A stretch of DNA of 60,524 bases, taken from the NCBI GenBank assembly GCA_037074765.1, contig JBAMDO010000267.1, positions 1 through 60,524 of the forward strand, given 5' to 3'. The position numbers and the translations under genes were made by a program. This document shows, piece by piece, positions 10,313-23,260 of the stretch. This DNA comes from Mansonella perstans. Lineage: Eukaryota > Nematoda > Chromadorea > Rhabditida > Onchocercidae. Each line of letters opens with the position of its first letter. Within the stretch, counting starts at the first letter, position 1. The notes below the pieces were generated by a model. The model searched no databases. It was not told the origin of the DNA and saw nothing but the letters and a program-made list of their open reading frames with translations.

Positions 10313-12849
10313 TGAATTTTTTTTTCGATACATTTTTTAATCCTTAAGATGGATCTATGACAACTGGCAAGTTTCTGTCATCAGCCGTCCATGAAAAAGT
10401 TGCGTTTTTTTTTCTTTTTTTAAAATATATGTAGCATTTTGCTCTTTGCTTTCCTTTCCTTTTCTTGCTGTATGTGAAAGTTATTATGCGTTACTTCTTT
10501 CATTTTTTGCAATTTTTTTTTCATTTTTTATAAATTTTATATTGACAATAGAGATAAAATGGAAGACAACTAGCTAAGAAATAGCGAATAAAAGGCTAAT
10601 TTTCTGACTAATTATATTGTAGTAATTAACTTTCCGAAAGACACTTCGGATATCAGTTCATAAAGCATTCTGCTATCATCCATACTTTCTTCTATATTTC
10701 AGTCTTTCAGAGATTCAGCAAATTCTGCTCAGGAATCATATCAGTATGGATCTCGTGTGAAAGTTCAATTTATCATTCTCATAAAAAAGTAATCAGAAGA
10801 ATTAATGTAATTTTATTGTCAAATTGTATGCCCATCGCATTACACTGAAATTTCAAATAAAATTATTTCAATATTCCATTATCTTCTTAATATCTGAAAT
10901 AATTATCACATATTCTTTTGATTTCTAGGTATTTCATAAATGAAATCTTGATTTGTGTTTTTCAAAAGTCAATATTCCGATAAATGGTTTCTTAAATCAT
11001 CTATATGATCTTAATTTTTTTTTTCCAAACTGCGATTGACAGTAGTTTAAATAATGGAGCTATATTAAAGTAACAGACTGAGAAATGATGTTCTGCACAA
11101 TTAATATTGAAATTGCATTCAGCACCTTTATTAAAATTATAAACCTATGAAACAAATGACTAAACTCAATGGCACTTAATGTCCTAGAATACATGTTATT
11201 ATATTTGGTATTCAGACGTTCCACATTATGGTCAACTTAATATCTTTGTAGTCCGTTATCATGACATGTCTTAACACATGTCATTCTCTTCTCACTGATT
11301 ATCTCTGGTATTGTGATTTTTATTTTACAATGATATATGAATCTTAGTGATTCATTTTTAGCTTGCACGAACAAATGATCAAATTTTATTTGAAAAAAAA
11401 GATGTCTATAATTTGATCGTATGCATATAGCACATTTTTTCATAATCTTTCTGGTTGATACAGCATGCTTAAATAATTTAATGTTACTGTAGAGAAAAAA
11501 GAGCCATCGGCATTATCGTCAGCAGTGCTTCCTATCGCCCAAAGTACGTCCACTTTTATTTGAGAGCCTCTCAAACAGGGTACGGGATGAAGTTCGCTTA
11601 ATGCTAATCGTACAAGCTAAAAATGAGTCACTAAGATTCATACATCATTGTAAAATAAAAATCACCATACCAGAGATAATCAGTGAGAAGAGGATGACAC
11701 GTGTCAAGATGTGTCATGATAATGGACTACAAAGGTATCAAGCTGACCGTAATGTGGAACGTCTGAATACCACCATGTCTTAAAATTTGTGACAGAGCCC
11801 AAAGAAGACTTCGCATTCATCTCGCAGACGTGATCTCGAACAGTAAACGAACAAGAGATTTACAAGAACTCCAATCATAACCGGTAGTGCAGCCTGTGCC
11901 TTTGCAATACTTATTATCCTACGTAATTAGCAGGTATGCAAATATTAATCACTATGCTAGAGATGCGCTATTGCTATTTTTTGAATTTCCTGGATTAAAT
12001 ATTACCTTTTTATGGCATTTAGAACAATTCAAGTGTATTCTGAAGAGTGTCAAATTTTATAAATAATCTCTGATTAAATGAACCACGTGAGATGGCCATA
12101 AGGCCATTGGATTGAAGTAAACAAACTTCTACTATATAAGGAGTACAACCATTTGAAATGTGATGTAAGACAGTCACAGATACCTTTATAGCACAATCTG
12201 CAAATAGAAATGAAAAAGAAATAAAAATAATGAAAATGGAAAGAAATGAAACACGCAAAAAAGCATGGAAAAGTAAAATTAATGATAAGGTATCTAAAAT
12301 AAATGAAAAAAAAAACATGCAGAAGTGAAATTAATAATAAATATATAAACAAATCAAACAGGCAAGGATGCGTGCAAAGTTCGAAATGTCGTAAAAATTT
12401 TAAGAGTTCAAAAGGAGATTGATGTTTGAAACAATTGAAAAACTTTCAAAAACCAAGAAAGATGCAGTATTTCAAGAAATTTAAATATGAGAATTTCCAT
12501 AGATTTTAAAGAATATCTCAAACTATATAAATATAAAAATGCATCCCGAAAATGTGGAGAAAAACAGTTTAAAAAACCATTCTGCTGTTTAAAATCCATT
12601 GAAAAATGTTCAAAAATTCACGAAAAATCAAAGATTTGAAAAGAATGTAAACATTTTTGAAGTATCATAAATTCTAAAAAAAAAAAAAAAACATCACACA
12701 CAAAATTTAACTGTTGCGGAAATATATCCAAAACTAATAAAGGAAAAACTTCAAAACTCCTTTTCAAAATTTTTAAAGACTTCAAAACTTTTCTAATTTT
12801 GAAATATATTTCAAAAATTAAAGAAAGAAATCAAAAAGTTCAGAAATTC
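10313..12849. repeat. Palindrome spacer with a nested inverted repeat
   Basis: Between the arms lies AT-rich DNA containing a second inverted repeat: 11208-11375 is the reverse complement of 11612-11770 (for example TTCAGACGTTCCACATTA against TAATGTGGAACGTCTGAA). Both halves can be read as ORF pieces with NESLRFI and KIKITIPEI, probably relics of one transposon-derived sequence. The centre (11490-11600) and 11770-11900 are less AT-rich than their surroundings, which fits a relic. No recognisable transposase. The rest of the spacer shows nothing coding. Confidence 0.6.
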
Positions 12850-14415
12850 ACCATGATGATTAAAAAATGTATCGAAAGAATTCGGAATTCAAAAAATTTC
12901 TCGTCATAATTTTAAAACCTAACATTTTTTATGTTCTAACTTAAATGAAAAAGAAAAAAAAAATCATAGACATGGCTACATATTCACTTTCGATCATGGC
13001 GATTCGGATAAAATAATAGCAACACTACCAAATTGTGATTCATCTCATAGTTAATTAGAGGAATCATCAACTTTTTAAACTGTCAGATCTAAATCAAAAA
13101 GAGTGCTTAAAATAAAGTAGAAAAAATCATTAAATTTCAACAAAAATGAAATCGCCCTTCTAATTAATTCTCTCTCCTCTAACTAATAAACGAAAAACTT
13201 CAAAACTTTTAACTGCCTCTTGCTCATAATCAAATTATCCTAAAGCATTATACAATTTTGCAAGTTAAATATATTAAATTAAAATTCAATGAGTTGGTAC
13301 CGTACACTGCAAATTTAACGGAGAAATTTAACAAACTTAGAAACAATAGCCAACATCGAAAGTTTTTAAGAGCCATTAGTAATAACTGACAAACCAATAA
13401 AAACGTTTAACTGTCAACAGTGTCATCTCGATAACAAAATAAAGAAATAAGAATAGCAAACATTTAGTAAAGAATTTGCTAGACCAGGCAATTAAAATGA
13501 AGAAATAATTGAATTCAAATTCATTTAATATTTAGTAAGTTATGATCAAATTTTATGGTAGTCAAAGTAAGTTTCCCAAAGGATTCCACTTTTTGACAAC
13601 ACCGAAAATGATGCATAGTAGGCGCAAGCACTTTTCTACAGTGTCTTAAAATGTTTAAATTCCACCCAAACCTTGAATTCAATTGTTTAACATTTAATGT
13701 TACTACAAACAACAAAAGAAATATATCTGATCATTTTGGTTTTTTCTTTTTTAATTTTTCCATTTTTTTTCATTTTCTGTTTTTTTCATTTTTTTGACCT
13801 TTTTTCTTTCTTTCTTGTCTTTTTTCGCTATTTTTTTGCTTCTTTTTCTTTTTTTTTGTTTCTCTATTTATTTCCTTATTTTTCACTGCTTTTTTTTTTT
13901 TTTTATTTCAAAACGTTAGTAAAACAACAATGTTAGAAAAACAAAGTGAGCGCAAGCATATGCAAAAAATCACAACCAAAATGAAAAGCAATTTGAAATG
14001 CCAAACAGTTTTTCCGAGACTGAATGATTCCAGATCACGTTTTTTCAAATTTATCACGTGATTTGAAATTCGAAAGAAATATTTCATCTGTGGAAAGTGG
14101 AAGTGGAGTCGGAAATTCGAAGCTTTCGTTGTGATTTTTTTCAAGACAATAAAGGACTTGGAAAATAATAATAAGTAATTCGACAATTAGCAACTTTATG
14201 TACAAAATAAAACAAAAAAAATTTAATCAAATTGGAAAAAAAACTTTGAAAGATTTGGTTATGTAATATACGTGGATAGAAGAAAATTGGAGCGAAAGAC
14301 GAAGTTTGGATAGCGGTGATCATCATTAGCTGCATGGATCGAATTGCTTACTCTTGTGCACCTGAAATATAAAGCAAATATTGACCGAGAAGGGATGTTT
14401 AATACAATAATTTCT
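12850..14415 (-). repeat. Right arm of the 5.6-kb imperfect palindrome
   Basis: Reverse complement of 8835-10312 with many substitutions and small indels, and about 60 bp of extra sequence near 13350-13420. It includes the T-rich tract 13740-13910. At its outer end, on the minus strand, a TTTCAG acceptor (about 14362-14367) leads to an open segment starting VHKSKQFD and stopping soon after, the counterpart of the left-arm segment. Confidence 0.8.
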
Positions 14416-14930
14416 TATTTTTGAAAAAAAGAAAACTGTTTATTTACCGGGAATATAATATCGCTCTGCATCATCGTTTCTGCATCCACTTCTTCGCCTT
14501 CATAATTTCTCTCCAATCTTGCTCTTAAGTTGTTGATCTGAAGAAGAACCAGTTAAATCAAGTTCAGTGAAACACACACTTTATACTAAATGTCCTCCGT
14601 GACAATTTCATTGTATTAAAAGTAAGCCTTCATTAGTATAACCTTTGTTCACTCTTCTTATATCAATTTTGATTGCAATATTAGCAAGGAAAATCAGAAA
14701 TTATTTATTTATTAGATCATGCTTTATACACAAATTCACCATCAGAACACAAATAAGTATAAGAAAAAAAAAAAAACATACCAAATTCGCCGCATTCAGT
14801 AAATATCCTTCCAATGCTTGAAAATACAGCGGCTGCTCTTTCGCAGGTAATTTTTAAAATCTGCCAAAGTTGGCAAATTTGGGCCAATTTGGCAATTGCT
14901 AGCAAATTTTGCATCCATTTGCTGAAAAAA
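14300..14930 (-). CDS. Unrecognised multi-exon gene fragment entering the palindrome arm
   Basis: Three minus-strand exon candidates with good splice sites. About 14785-14920 follows a TTTTTTCAG acceptor and in one frame ends YFQALEGYLLNAANL at a GTATGT donor. About 14448-14539 reads INNLRARLERNYEGEEVDA and continues to SDIIFP before GTAAAT. The short terminal exon VHKSKQFDPCS ends in TAA inside the palindrome arm. The middle exon is open and helical-looking. I do not recognise the protein; the first exon needs a frame choice I cannot settle. The left arm shares the last exon but has different sequence upstream. Confidence 0.35.
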
Positions 14931-16480
14931 ATTAAATACTTTAAATTATATAATTGGAAAACGGTTAAAAAGTTAAATTCTACGCTATCAAACAACTGAA
15001 ATACAAATAAAATACTAAATTTCGAAAACAGTCTATTATTAAACAGTGTGGTCTATTATAGGAAAGAAAAAAATACTCAATACAGTAAACTAAATGCCCA
15101 ATAAACTATCAACCAACACAAAGAATATTCTCCAATCCATCAGTACCCTCTGTACAAGATAACATGCAAAATGTCTTACTAATAATACATTACGTGCAAA
15201 ACTTATACTCTGTCATACTCTTCTATTTACTGATAGACCATTTTATCTGACTAGAGACAATCAGTGCGAAAAAAAAACGATCAATGCAACTTACCTTTGC
15301 ATTTCTCTCTGGTAACTGTTATTGATTTCAAGTGAAAATTTTTAAACAATCATTTTTCATTTATATAGCATATTTCGATTGATTTAGTAAATTAAAGTTT
15401 TTTATTGCTTTTATGCTGTTTCAACTTTTTCCATAAGCATAAATAGAAAATTTTGTTTTTTTGCAGTGCCTCTGAATGGGCAACATTTGAATTATCAATC
15501 TGTAAAATTTTTCCCTTTTTTAACGAAATCGCAGTAAAGTAATAGTATGCTGCAGTAGAATAAAGGTACTAAATAAAATGAGTATTAGACTTATTTCATT
15601 CTAATGCATCTTGTAATACAGTTTCACATTGATTTGTTCATTCTATATCTCAAAACATTTTCACGAATTAGTTTATTCGACTGTTGGATAATTTCTTCTA
15701 CTAACATGTGTATTGATTGCAGTAAATATACGACAAGTTGCAAAAATTTTCATATACGATAGGTTTACTGTAGACAGAATAGTTAGTGTCTGATAAACAG
15801 TGAAGTCTGAAACGTTTACAGCAGTTTGCGACAATATTCAAATAAGAAAGATAAAATTATGCAGCAGCTACCTGATTTGCCCCCTAAACAAAATCCACAA
15901 TTCCGCATTTTAAATTTGATTATCAGTTTAGTTCTCAACTGGCAAGTATTACATTTCATTTTCTTTGTTTTTCTTTTTTCTTTTTCCATTGCAGTAATAT
16001 TATTTCCTACAAACTTTTGCACTTCTAATTAAATAATTATTTTTGCATTTTAGTTCCATATTTTTTTCTTTTTTCCATTCGCAGTAATATTATTCCCTTC
16101 AAACTTATGCATTCTCAATTAAATAATTATTCTTGCATTTCAATTTAGGAAATAGAAAAAGACAGGAACATGAAAAAAAGTTTTTGAAGAAAAATAAATT
16201 AAACTTGGATGATGTTTTATGCATGCTTCTCAATTTGTAATGATGCAATAGAAAAATTGTCGATGACAAATGACAAATCCCTTTTTTTTTCCTGCAGTCA
16301 ATAGCACTTACTCATTTTGCAACAATGTAAAGAAAAACGGAAATTTTGATTTATAGTCGTAAATGGTCAAATTTTTTTTCAAATTTCTCACAGATAAAAC
16401 TTGCATTGATGTATGTCAACTATTGCAATACAAGGTTCAATAATTGTTGCACATTGCTGAAAAATGGCACATTGCTGAAA
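14931..16480. other. AT-rich intergenic DNA with a 90-bp tandem duplication
   Basis: No coding exon recognised. At about 15962-16141 a roughly 90-bp unit occurs twice in tandem (GCAGTAATATTATT at 15991 and 16081, then AATTAAATAATTAT in each copy). Each copy carries a pyrimidine tract plus GCAG that looks like a 3' splice site. Confidence 0.6.
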
Positions 16481-17131
16481 AATGAACCGATTATAGCCTC
16501 TATTATGAGAGAGATGAAAACTGATAAGATAGCTGGAGTCAATGGAATCTTGATAGATCGGACTTGACTTGACAGATTGCTTAACTTGACAGAACGGAGA
16601 TGTTGTGTTTTCGTGGTATGGTCGTAGACAAGGTAAAACAGCAGCAGTTTGATTTAATGGGATTTCAGCCTTTCAGCCGAAATTTTTGGTATCATGAAAG
16701 CCTAAGACTTCCTAAGAGTGAATTTTTCGAGCTGGTTGTGTTGTTAAGAATAAGTTTAACTACCACGGCAAGAGTAGCACAGAGACGATACTGCAAGAGA
16801 AGTGTAGAAAATTAAACAGCTCTTTATACCTTTCGTTGATCTCACCAAAGTTTTTGAAACTGTGAGCAGAAAAGGCTTATTGTGATAAATGCTGGAACAA
16901 TTAGATTCCAAGAATCCAAGATCGCTAACGAAGAAGCTTCACTACGAAAAATTAAATTACAGTAAGATGTTTGAAGTAATAGCATCAGTAAATTGTAAGA
17001 AAGATGGAAGAAGGAGTAAATTTGAGGAACCCATTAAATTTATTCTGACAAACACACTAGCATTTATCACAATCATTCTGAGCAATTCATCGATAGATTA
17101 TTCTGAGAAATTCGTCGGGATCATTTTTTAA
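16480..17131 (+). mobile_element. Decayed non-LTR (RTE-like LINE) reverse transcriptase
   Basis: Broken plus-strand reading frames retain two landmarks of LINE reverse transcriptases: MREMKTDKIAGVNGI at about 16507-16551, like the conserved K-x-G-K-A-x-G-x-D-G-I block, and FVDLTKVFETVSRKG at about 16832-16876, like F-x-D-L-T-K-A-F-D-T-V-x-R of the RTE clade (motif A; the second catalytic-region Asp is Glu here). Stops and frameshifts lie between them. It is a dead copy; the ends are not clear. Confidence 0.6.
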
Positions 17132-17599
17132 GGAATTCATTACAGCCTATAAGTAAAACTTTAACTAGCTTTATTTTGTGCGTAACTGTCATTTAATGCA
17201 AGCTAACTAGCTAACACTTTTTAACACACTAATTTATTTGTGCTAATTATATGTTACCCAAGTTTTAGGCAATTCTTTTTTTTTAAATTTGCAATTTGGA
17301 ACTTTGGAAGTCTTGAACATTTGAGTAAACAATAGTCACTGAAGCTTCTGCTTTATGGGAACAGAGTGAGTCAGTCTAGGCAAATAAAGCCTTAAATTCA
17401 AGCTTAAAGGAAACTTTTTCATTCCATCAATGATTGTATGGTAGTAAAATTTAAATTTAATAATGAATGAAGCATTTCAACGGTTTGGTAATCACCGTGA
17501 TTAAGTGAGTTATAAGAGCAGCTGTAATTGCTAAATTTTGTCGCCAAACGTGAGAAAACTCAAGTGATCAAGCAACGAATTGCGATAATTTTGCGAATT

Positions 17600-18720
17600 C
17601 AAAACATAAATGTGTTCCGGTTATTTGAATTAATTTCAAATGAGAATGGCTCGAAAAGAATGAAAGAGCATTGCTTGAACTTATTCAAATAGCTTAACCG
17701 CAGAAAGAGAAAGGTATTATAATTTTGATAATTTTGAAATATTATTAGAGAATTTCGGAGAAAAATGGCCAAGAAAATTTCAGCTACGCATTTCTTACAT
17801 TTTGCATATTTCTTCTCTACGGACTGTCCATTTCCTTGCCATGGAGGAGAAGCTTGCGTATCCTGATAAAGCTGTTGAAGTTGAGAGCCGTTAGGTATGG
17901 GCAAAGCCTCTTATGCCAGGAAAGCTAAAACTGCGCGTAGTTCAGTCTTTTCTGGTAGATTGAGCCAGCATTTCTTCGGGATGTCTCGAAGTTTTTGTTA
18001 GAGCTTACTGCATTCAAAAAGATTGTCCGTAAACGAAGACTTAAAGAGGTATTCCTCATTCGTGGAATACTTCTTCCTTAAGTGTGAAAAGTTAAGTTCG
18101 CGTTGCAAAAGGCAAGTATCAGTGTTACATTCTGCACTATGCTTCATTTTGATGAGGATATCACGAACATTTGCGTAAAAAATTGTTGTTGCAGCTATTG
18201 GTGAGCTGTTGCACTTTAGCATGTTGATTGTAAATCCCAATACCATGCGTAATTAGTACAACTTTCTAGGCTTCACAGTCCTTCTCCTACTCTGCGCTCA
18301 AGTCATCAAGGATTATAATCTTATCATCTGTAGGAATATTTTGGGTGAGATAGCGCAGGATAGCGTAGGTTGATGTAAAATTTAGCTTTTACGGCACGTC
18401 AATTTGTAGAATTGAGCATATTATAACTGAAGAGAATAATATATGTTGCTTGTTGAAGTGAAATCAATGGAAGGTGCAAAAACCGGAATGAGCTGTCGGA
18501 AAGTTGTCGAAAATTTCCAAGTTTGAAGGTGATGAATTTTTTTATAATATGAACCTAGCTCCTAAAAGGTTTTGGTGACAAATAGAGTAGCTAGTGAACA
18601 ATATTTGTTCTTATTCCTCATGGAAATAAATTTCACTGAGAGCAGCAGCATTGTCAATGTTGAACTGCGAGAGCTTGTAATCAATTAGAGTAGGGCGACA
18701 CTAAAAACGTCCTCTATTCG
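17600..18720 (-). mobile_element. Decayed BEL/Pao-type retrotransposon fragment
   Basis: On the minus strand, broken frames keep a few hints of a BEL/Pao reverse transcriptase. NSSPIAATTIFY at about 18170-18210 resembles the SSPF-LLAATI block, and FTDNLFE near 18010-18035 resembles the Y-V-D-N/D catalytic box. KCWLNLPE follows at about the expected spacing for the block after it. Upstream, near 18500-18680, are gag-like scraps (NLEIFDNF). Stops interrupt every frame. Assignment rests on short motifs only; another LTR element is possible. Confidence 0.45.
17611..17910 (+). repeat. Inverted repeat, left copy, flanking a Pao-like relic
   Basis: Diverged reverse complement of 19478-19710. Paired blocks include ATTTGAATTAATTTCAAATG (17623) with its complement near 19678, GAACTTATTCAAATAGC with GCTATTTGAATAATTC, and GGAGAAGCTTGCGT with ACGTAAGCTTCTCC. 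The left copy has about 80 extra bases in the middle. Confidence 0.65.
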
Positions 18721-19477
18721 TTAGTGTTGCATCAGTCATGATTCTGATGTTTCAACATACGAGTATCATCAATCTGAATATCCTTGAAGACAAATATCTT
18801 TATCCCTGCGTTTTCGTTCAACAAAAAAATATCCATTACTGCGGCTACTCAATAATGGAGCGTAGAGATGATGATTTTTAATTGGGCCACTTTTCTAGGC
18901 CATCTTCTTATGGGCAAGCACTAATGTCCTTAAAAAGGCCTACTTGGTCAATCATGATATTACCAAACAATATTATTATCTTCTAGATCCTTGAGCGACC
19001 TAGAATGGTAGCTTTTAGTGCATTTGATCATCTGGTGCATTTAATCATCTGCTATTTCGTTCCCACATTTTGATACTATGTGTTTTCGAAAAAAAAAACA
19101 TATGTATATGAAAACACATATGATAATAAAATGTTATCATATGTGTTTTCGTTCTCACATTTTGTAAAAGCTCGAATTTTGTGAGCGAGACACAGTGTGC
19201 ACGGAACTAACCGGCCCTTTACTATTTGGCTTCATGTGTTAGGCAGGGTAGCGAGCTTAGATAGCGCAGCAAAGTCCTCAGGAAGTAGGGCTAGTTAGAG
19301 TATCCTTTTCTGAAATGGATGACCGTAAAGCACTAAGCGAACTAGTCTGCTAGGGTTTGAAGTCAGAAATGACCTTTTCCTGGAATGGTTATTTGGCAAG
19401 CTATCGAGTCTATTCTGCCCGTGGATACAGCTAGCCTGATTCTTTAAACTGATATCTATCTAGTATAAGAGACTCTA
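18721..19477. other. Repeat-derived DNA between inverted repeats
   Basis: No intact ORF. It is less AT-rich than the region to the right, in keeping with a decayed element. A local duplication around 19079-19145 repeats TATGTGTTTTCG in both orientations. Nothing else could be assigned. Confidence 0.4.
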
Positions 19478-19710
19478 CCGGATGCATATACCTAGATGGC
19501 TCGCAACTTTATAAGGAGACGTAAGCTTCTCCACCTCGGCAAGGTAGTGGACATTCCGCAGAGAAGAAAAATGCAAAATGCAAGAAATGCACAGTTTAAA
19601 TTTCCATGGTTCATCTTTCTGCGGTCAGGCTATTTGAATAATTCAAGCAATGATTTTTTCGTTCTTTTTGAGCTATTTCATTTGAAATTAATTCAAAGAA
19701 TCGGAACACT
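19478..19710 (-). repeat. Inverted repeat, right copy, flanking the Pao-like relic
   Basis: Reverse-complement partner of 17611-17910. The pair may be two copies of one element inserted in opposite orientation, or the terminal repeats of a composite relic. The intervening 1.6 kb holds the Pao-like fragment. Confidence 0.65.
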
Positions 19711-20809
19711 TATAAGATTTGCAATGGTCAATTAGGCCTAATAGACAAAGACAACTCTCACGGCTCATTTCCCTAAGTCATCATTCACTGGCTTCCATCA
19801 TTTGGCCAAAGGTCCTCTGTTTTTCTGTGGTTTAATCATTTTAAACATTTCTCCTATCTTCGCATTCTTTTTTGCTCGAATTTCCTCAATGCTGTCTTTT
19901 TTGTGCAATTTTATTCAAATAAACAAATACACATTTCATTTATTAGATTTTAATATTTGCAAAAATTTTTATTCAAACTTAAAATTATTTGAAACTTTAA
20001 TTTTTCCAAGTTTTACATGCATAAATTGCATAACATATAAAAAGTTTTTCTCATATGAAACTTGATCATTAAAGTATGCCATTACAGAATGCCTTACAGT
20101 ATACCGCATCATTACAGTGTTCTGTAAACATTTTTTGAATTTCCTTCTGTACTTCATTCTTGCTGCTGCATTACTTACAATGCTTTTTAATTGCCACTCA
20201 ATTAGCAAGCTGTGTTACAATTTGTATGTTCAATTCAAATAATTTCAAAATTTTTAAATTAGCCAAACTATTCGATCTATCATCAAATAATAACACATTT
20301 CGTAGGAATGTTGCAATTAGCAGAAATAAATGATTTATGCGAAACATTTGAGGAAACCAATCATGAAAAGTGATGAAATTCAATTAACGAACAAAATAAT
20401 CAGAGTGATAAATTGTAATAAGCGAGAAACATTACACATTGTTGATTTAAATTTCAATGAATTATTACACTACCATGACAATTTCAATCAATCACTTTCA
20501 TGTCAAAGACTGATCAATGATTCCTCTGTTCATTATCACTACAAATCATTTCTGTTTTTTATTTTTTGTTTTTATTGTTTTTTTTTCTCTCATTGAAAAT
20601 TTATGCTCTGATAGATAGCTCTATTCTGAAATTATCAAAAAAGTATTATTTAATTCAATTTAGAAATCAATTTCAATTGGAAATTAAATAATGAAATTAT
20701 TTGGCACAAAATGCCATATATGGAAATTCATTCTACAAATATGTATCTGTATATATTGTTTTATATATATATAACATAACTAACTCCATTTATACTGCAA
20801 TGCAATAAA

Positions 20810-20893
20810 GCGGAGGAGAGCGTATATGTTGGCACCCCGAAGGAAGATGAAGTATACCTGTTCAGGCATAGTTCACCATCTTCCGACACTAAA
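20810..20893 (+). other. Orphan C-terminal-exon candidate
   Basis: A compositionally distinct patch encodes AEESVYVGTPKEDEVYLFRH followed by a short serine-rich tail ending DTK and TAA. There is only a weak acceptor (AATAAAG) before it. Codon use looks real compared with the flanks, but no partner exon was found. Confidence 0.25.
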
Positions 20894-23094
20894 TAAACAT
20901 TTCTTTTTTGGCACTAACAAAAAAGTAAACAAGTATAAGGTATTGGTATCACTCATAAAAGCATGAAATCATTTACTGCAATAATTTTAATTTCTTTTTT
21001 TTAAAAAAAATTACTAAGAATGTTTTTTTTTTCCTTTTTTTAAAAATTATTTCAGGAATTAAATTTGTCAAAATACTACTTTGTGCTTTTATTTCAATTC
21101 CAATTATCGAATGATATTTTGGAGGTTTTTCATTCCAGTTATCACACAATATTTTGGAAATTTTTTTTTTATAATTAAGGTGATACATTATTGATAATAA
21201 GACTTGTATTTTTCTGAACAAATATTCGTACAAAATTTTGCTCATACAAAAATTAAATGACAAATTTTTATCAAGAAAATTTGTTAATTATAACTTAATT
21301 AACAAATTTTCTTAGTAAATTACCTACTTGAAAAACTGTTACCATGAAATGATTGCTGATTTTAGTTATGAAATTAAATTAGAATAAATATATTTTGAAA
21401 ATCAACTAGCTAGTATTGCTTCGTTTCGACAATACACACATTCTCTTATTTACCTGAACATTCAAGCATTAGTAAAATGAGACAAGAATTTTCACAGCAA
21501 TTTTTGTCAATTCATTTTAACTAATTTCAACATATCTATAATTGTCATTGTCACCTTTTGTATTTTTCTTCTTAGAAATATCGTTACAAAAAATTTTCAA
21601 ATTATTGGTATTAAATGATCACAGTTATTTGCAGCACTATTTAATGCTATAAAGTTCAATTCAAAAAAAAAAATTCAAATAGGACTAAATGTAAAACTTT
21701 GTTTTATTTTTTTTTTTTGCTTATTCATAAAAAAGCCATGGAGCAATTGTTGTTTGAGAAATTTGGTTATTTTCTCGTTATCCGTAATCCACAAAATTTC
21801 CTCAATCATTTTTATTTTTTCCCAACAACAACATGAAAAGCATGCTTGACAATAATGAATGAAAGAGCACATTGCCTAGGCCAATAAGCCTAGCTATTCC
21901 TTCCTTTAATTTTGCAGACTTTCATTCATTAATTTGCAAACCTTTCTGATTTTCTATTTTCTCAGTGCTTTCTTTTTTTCTCACATAATTTATTCTCTGA
22001 CTAATTAGATTAATCAAAATCAATTAATCCAAAAAAAAAAATTAAGAATAAAGTTCAAATGTTTTTTTTTTCTTTTTTTCATCTAAACAACTATAATTAC
22101 AGTGAATTTGCCTATTTCTAATTTTTCCTTATTTTTTTCTCTCTCTCTTCCTTTTTAAAATAAGATAAATAGGTGGAAAAACAAAAAAGAAAATACAAAC
22201 AAAGTAATCAATTCTTCAAAAAGAAAAAAAGCAATTTAAAACCTAACATTTTAGTTTCTTTTTCTCATTTATACCAAATTTAGTTTGCTTTAATTTATTT
22301 TGTAAGTAAAACATAAATAATTAAAATGGGAAAAAAAGTTGCAATGATACATATAACTGAGAAATTTAAATTGCTTGGAATGTAAGTGAAAGGAAAAAAT
22401 TTCTACAAATACTTTTTCCTTTTTCTCTTCCTTTCTTTTTTTGTCTTTGAAAAAACTGAAGTTTGCCTTTATGAAAAAAACGGCGCAAGAAAGAAATGAT
22501 AATAAACAACTGATTGTAAATTATCATTATACAATATATTATATAATCTATTGATTGATTGATTATTAGGACCAAAAGATCTTTCATTAACAATGATTTT
22601 TTTTCAAAGTTCATTACTTTGTTAACAAGTTCAAAGTTTCTTCCATCACAAAAATGAAATGGAAGAAAAAAAATTATTTTTATTTTTAACAAAACCTTTT
22701 TTTTTCATTTTTCTTAAAGAAAAAAAGAGAGTGAGGGAAAGAGAGAGAGGAAGAAGCAACAGAGAGTTTAAAATATTTCATTTAGAAAAAAGAAAAATGT
22801 TAGCTAAATGGGCATTTTACAATTGAAAATTTAATTTCTTTTTTCTTTTCTTTTTTGAAATATTCAATACTTTTTTTTCACATACATTATTATTTCATTT
22901 AGTTGGTTCTTTATTCATTGATTCTTTTTTTTTCAAAATTTTCCAAAATTCTATTTAAAAATTTAAAATTTCAAATTTAAAATCTAAAGAGTAAGATTTC
23001 TTGGGAATTTTTAAACATTTCAAATTTGAAAGCTATTTTGAAATTTTTACAGTTTTAATATTAAATTATACAATTACTTAACAATTTTTTAACT

Positions 23095-23260
23095 TGAATA
23101 TAATTTGCAAATTTAACACTGTACAAATATATTTCGCGAATTTAAAACTGTATAATTTAATATCGTATAAATTTGATACTGTACAAATATAGTTTGCAAA
23201 TTTAATACTTTATAATTTAATACTGTGTAAATTTAATACTGCACATATATATTATTACAA
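23095..23260. repeat. Short degenerate tandem repeat
   Basis: Repeated units built from GTACAAATATA, TTGCAAATTTAATACT and GTATAATTTAATA follow each other three to four times with drift. Confidence 0.55.
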
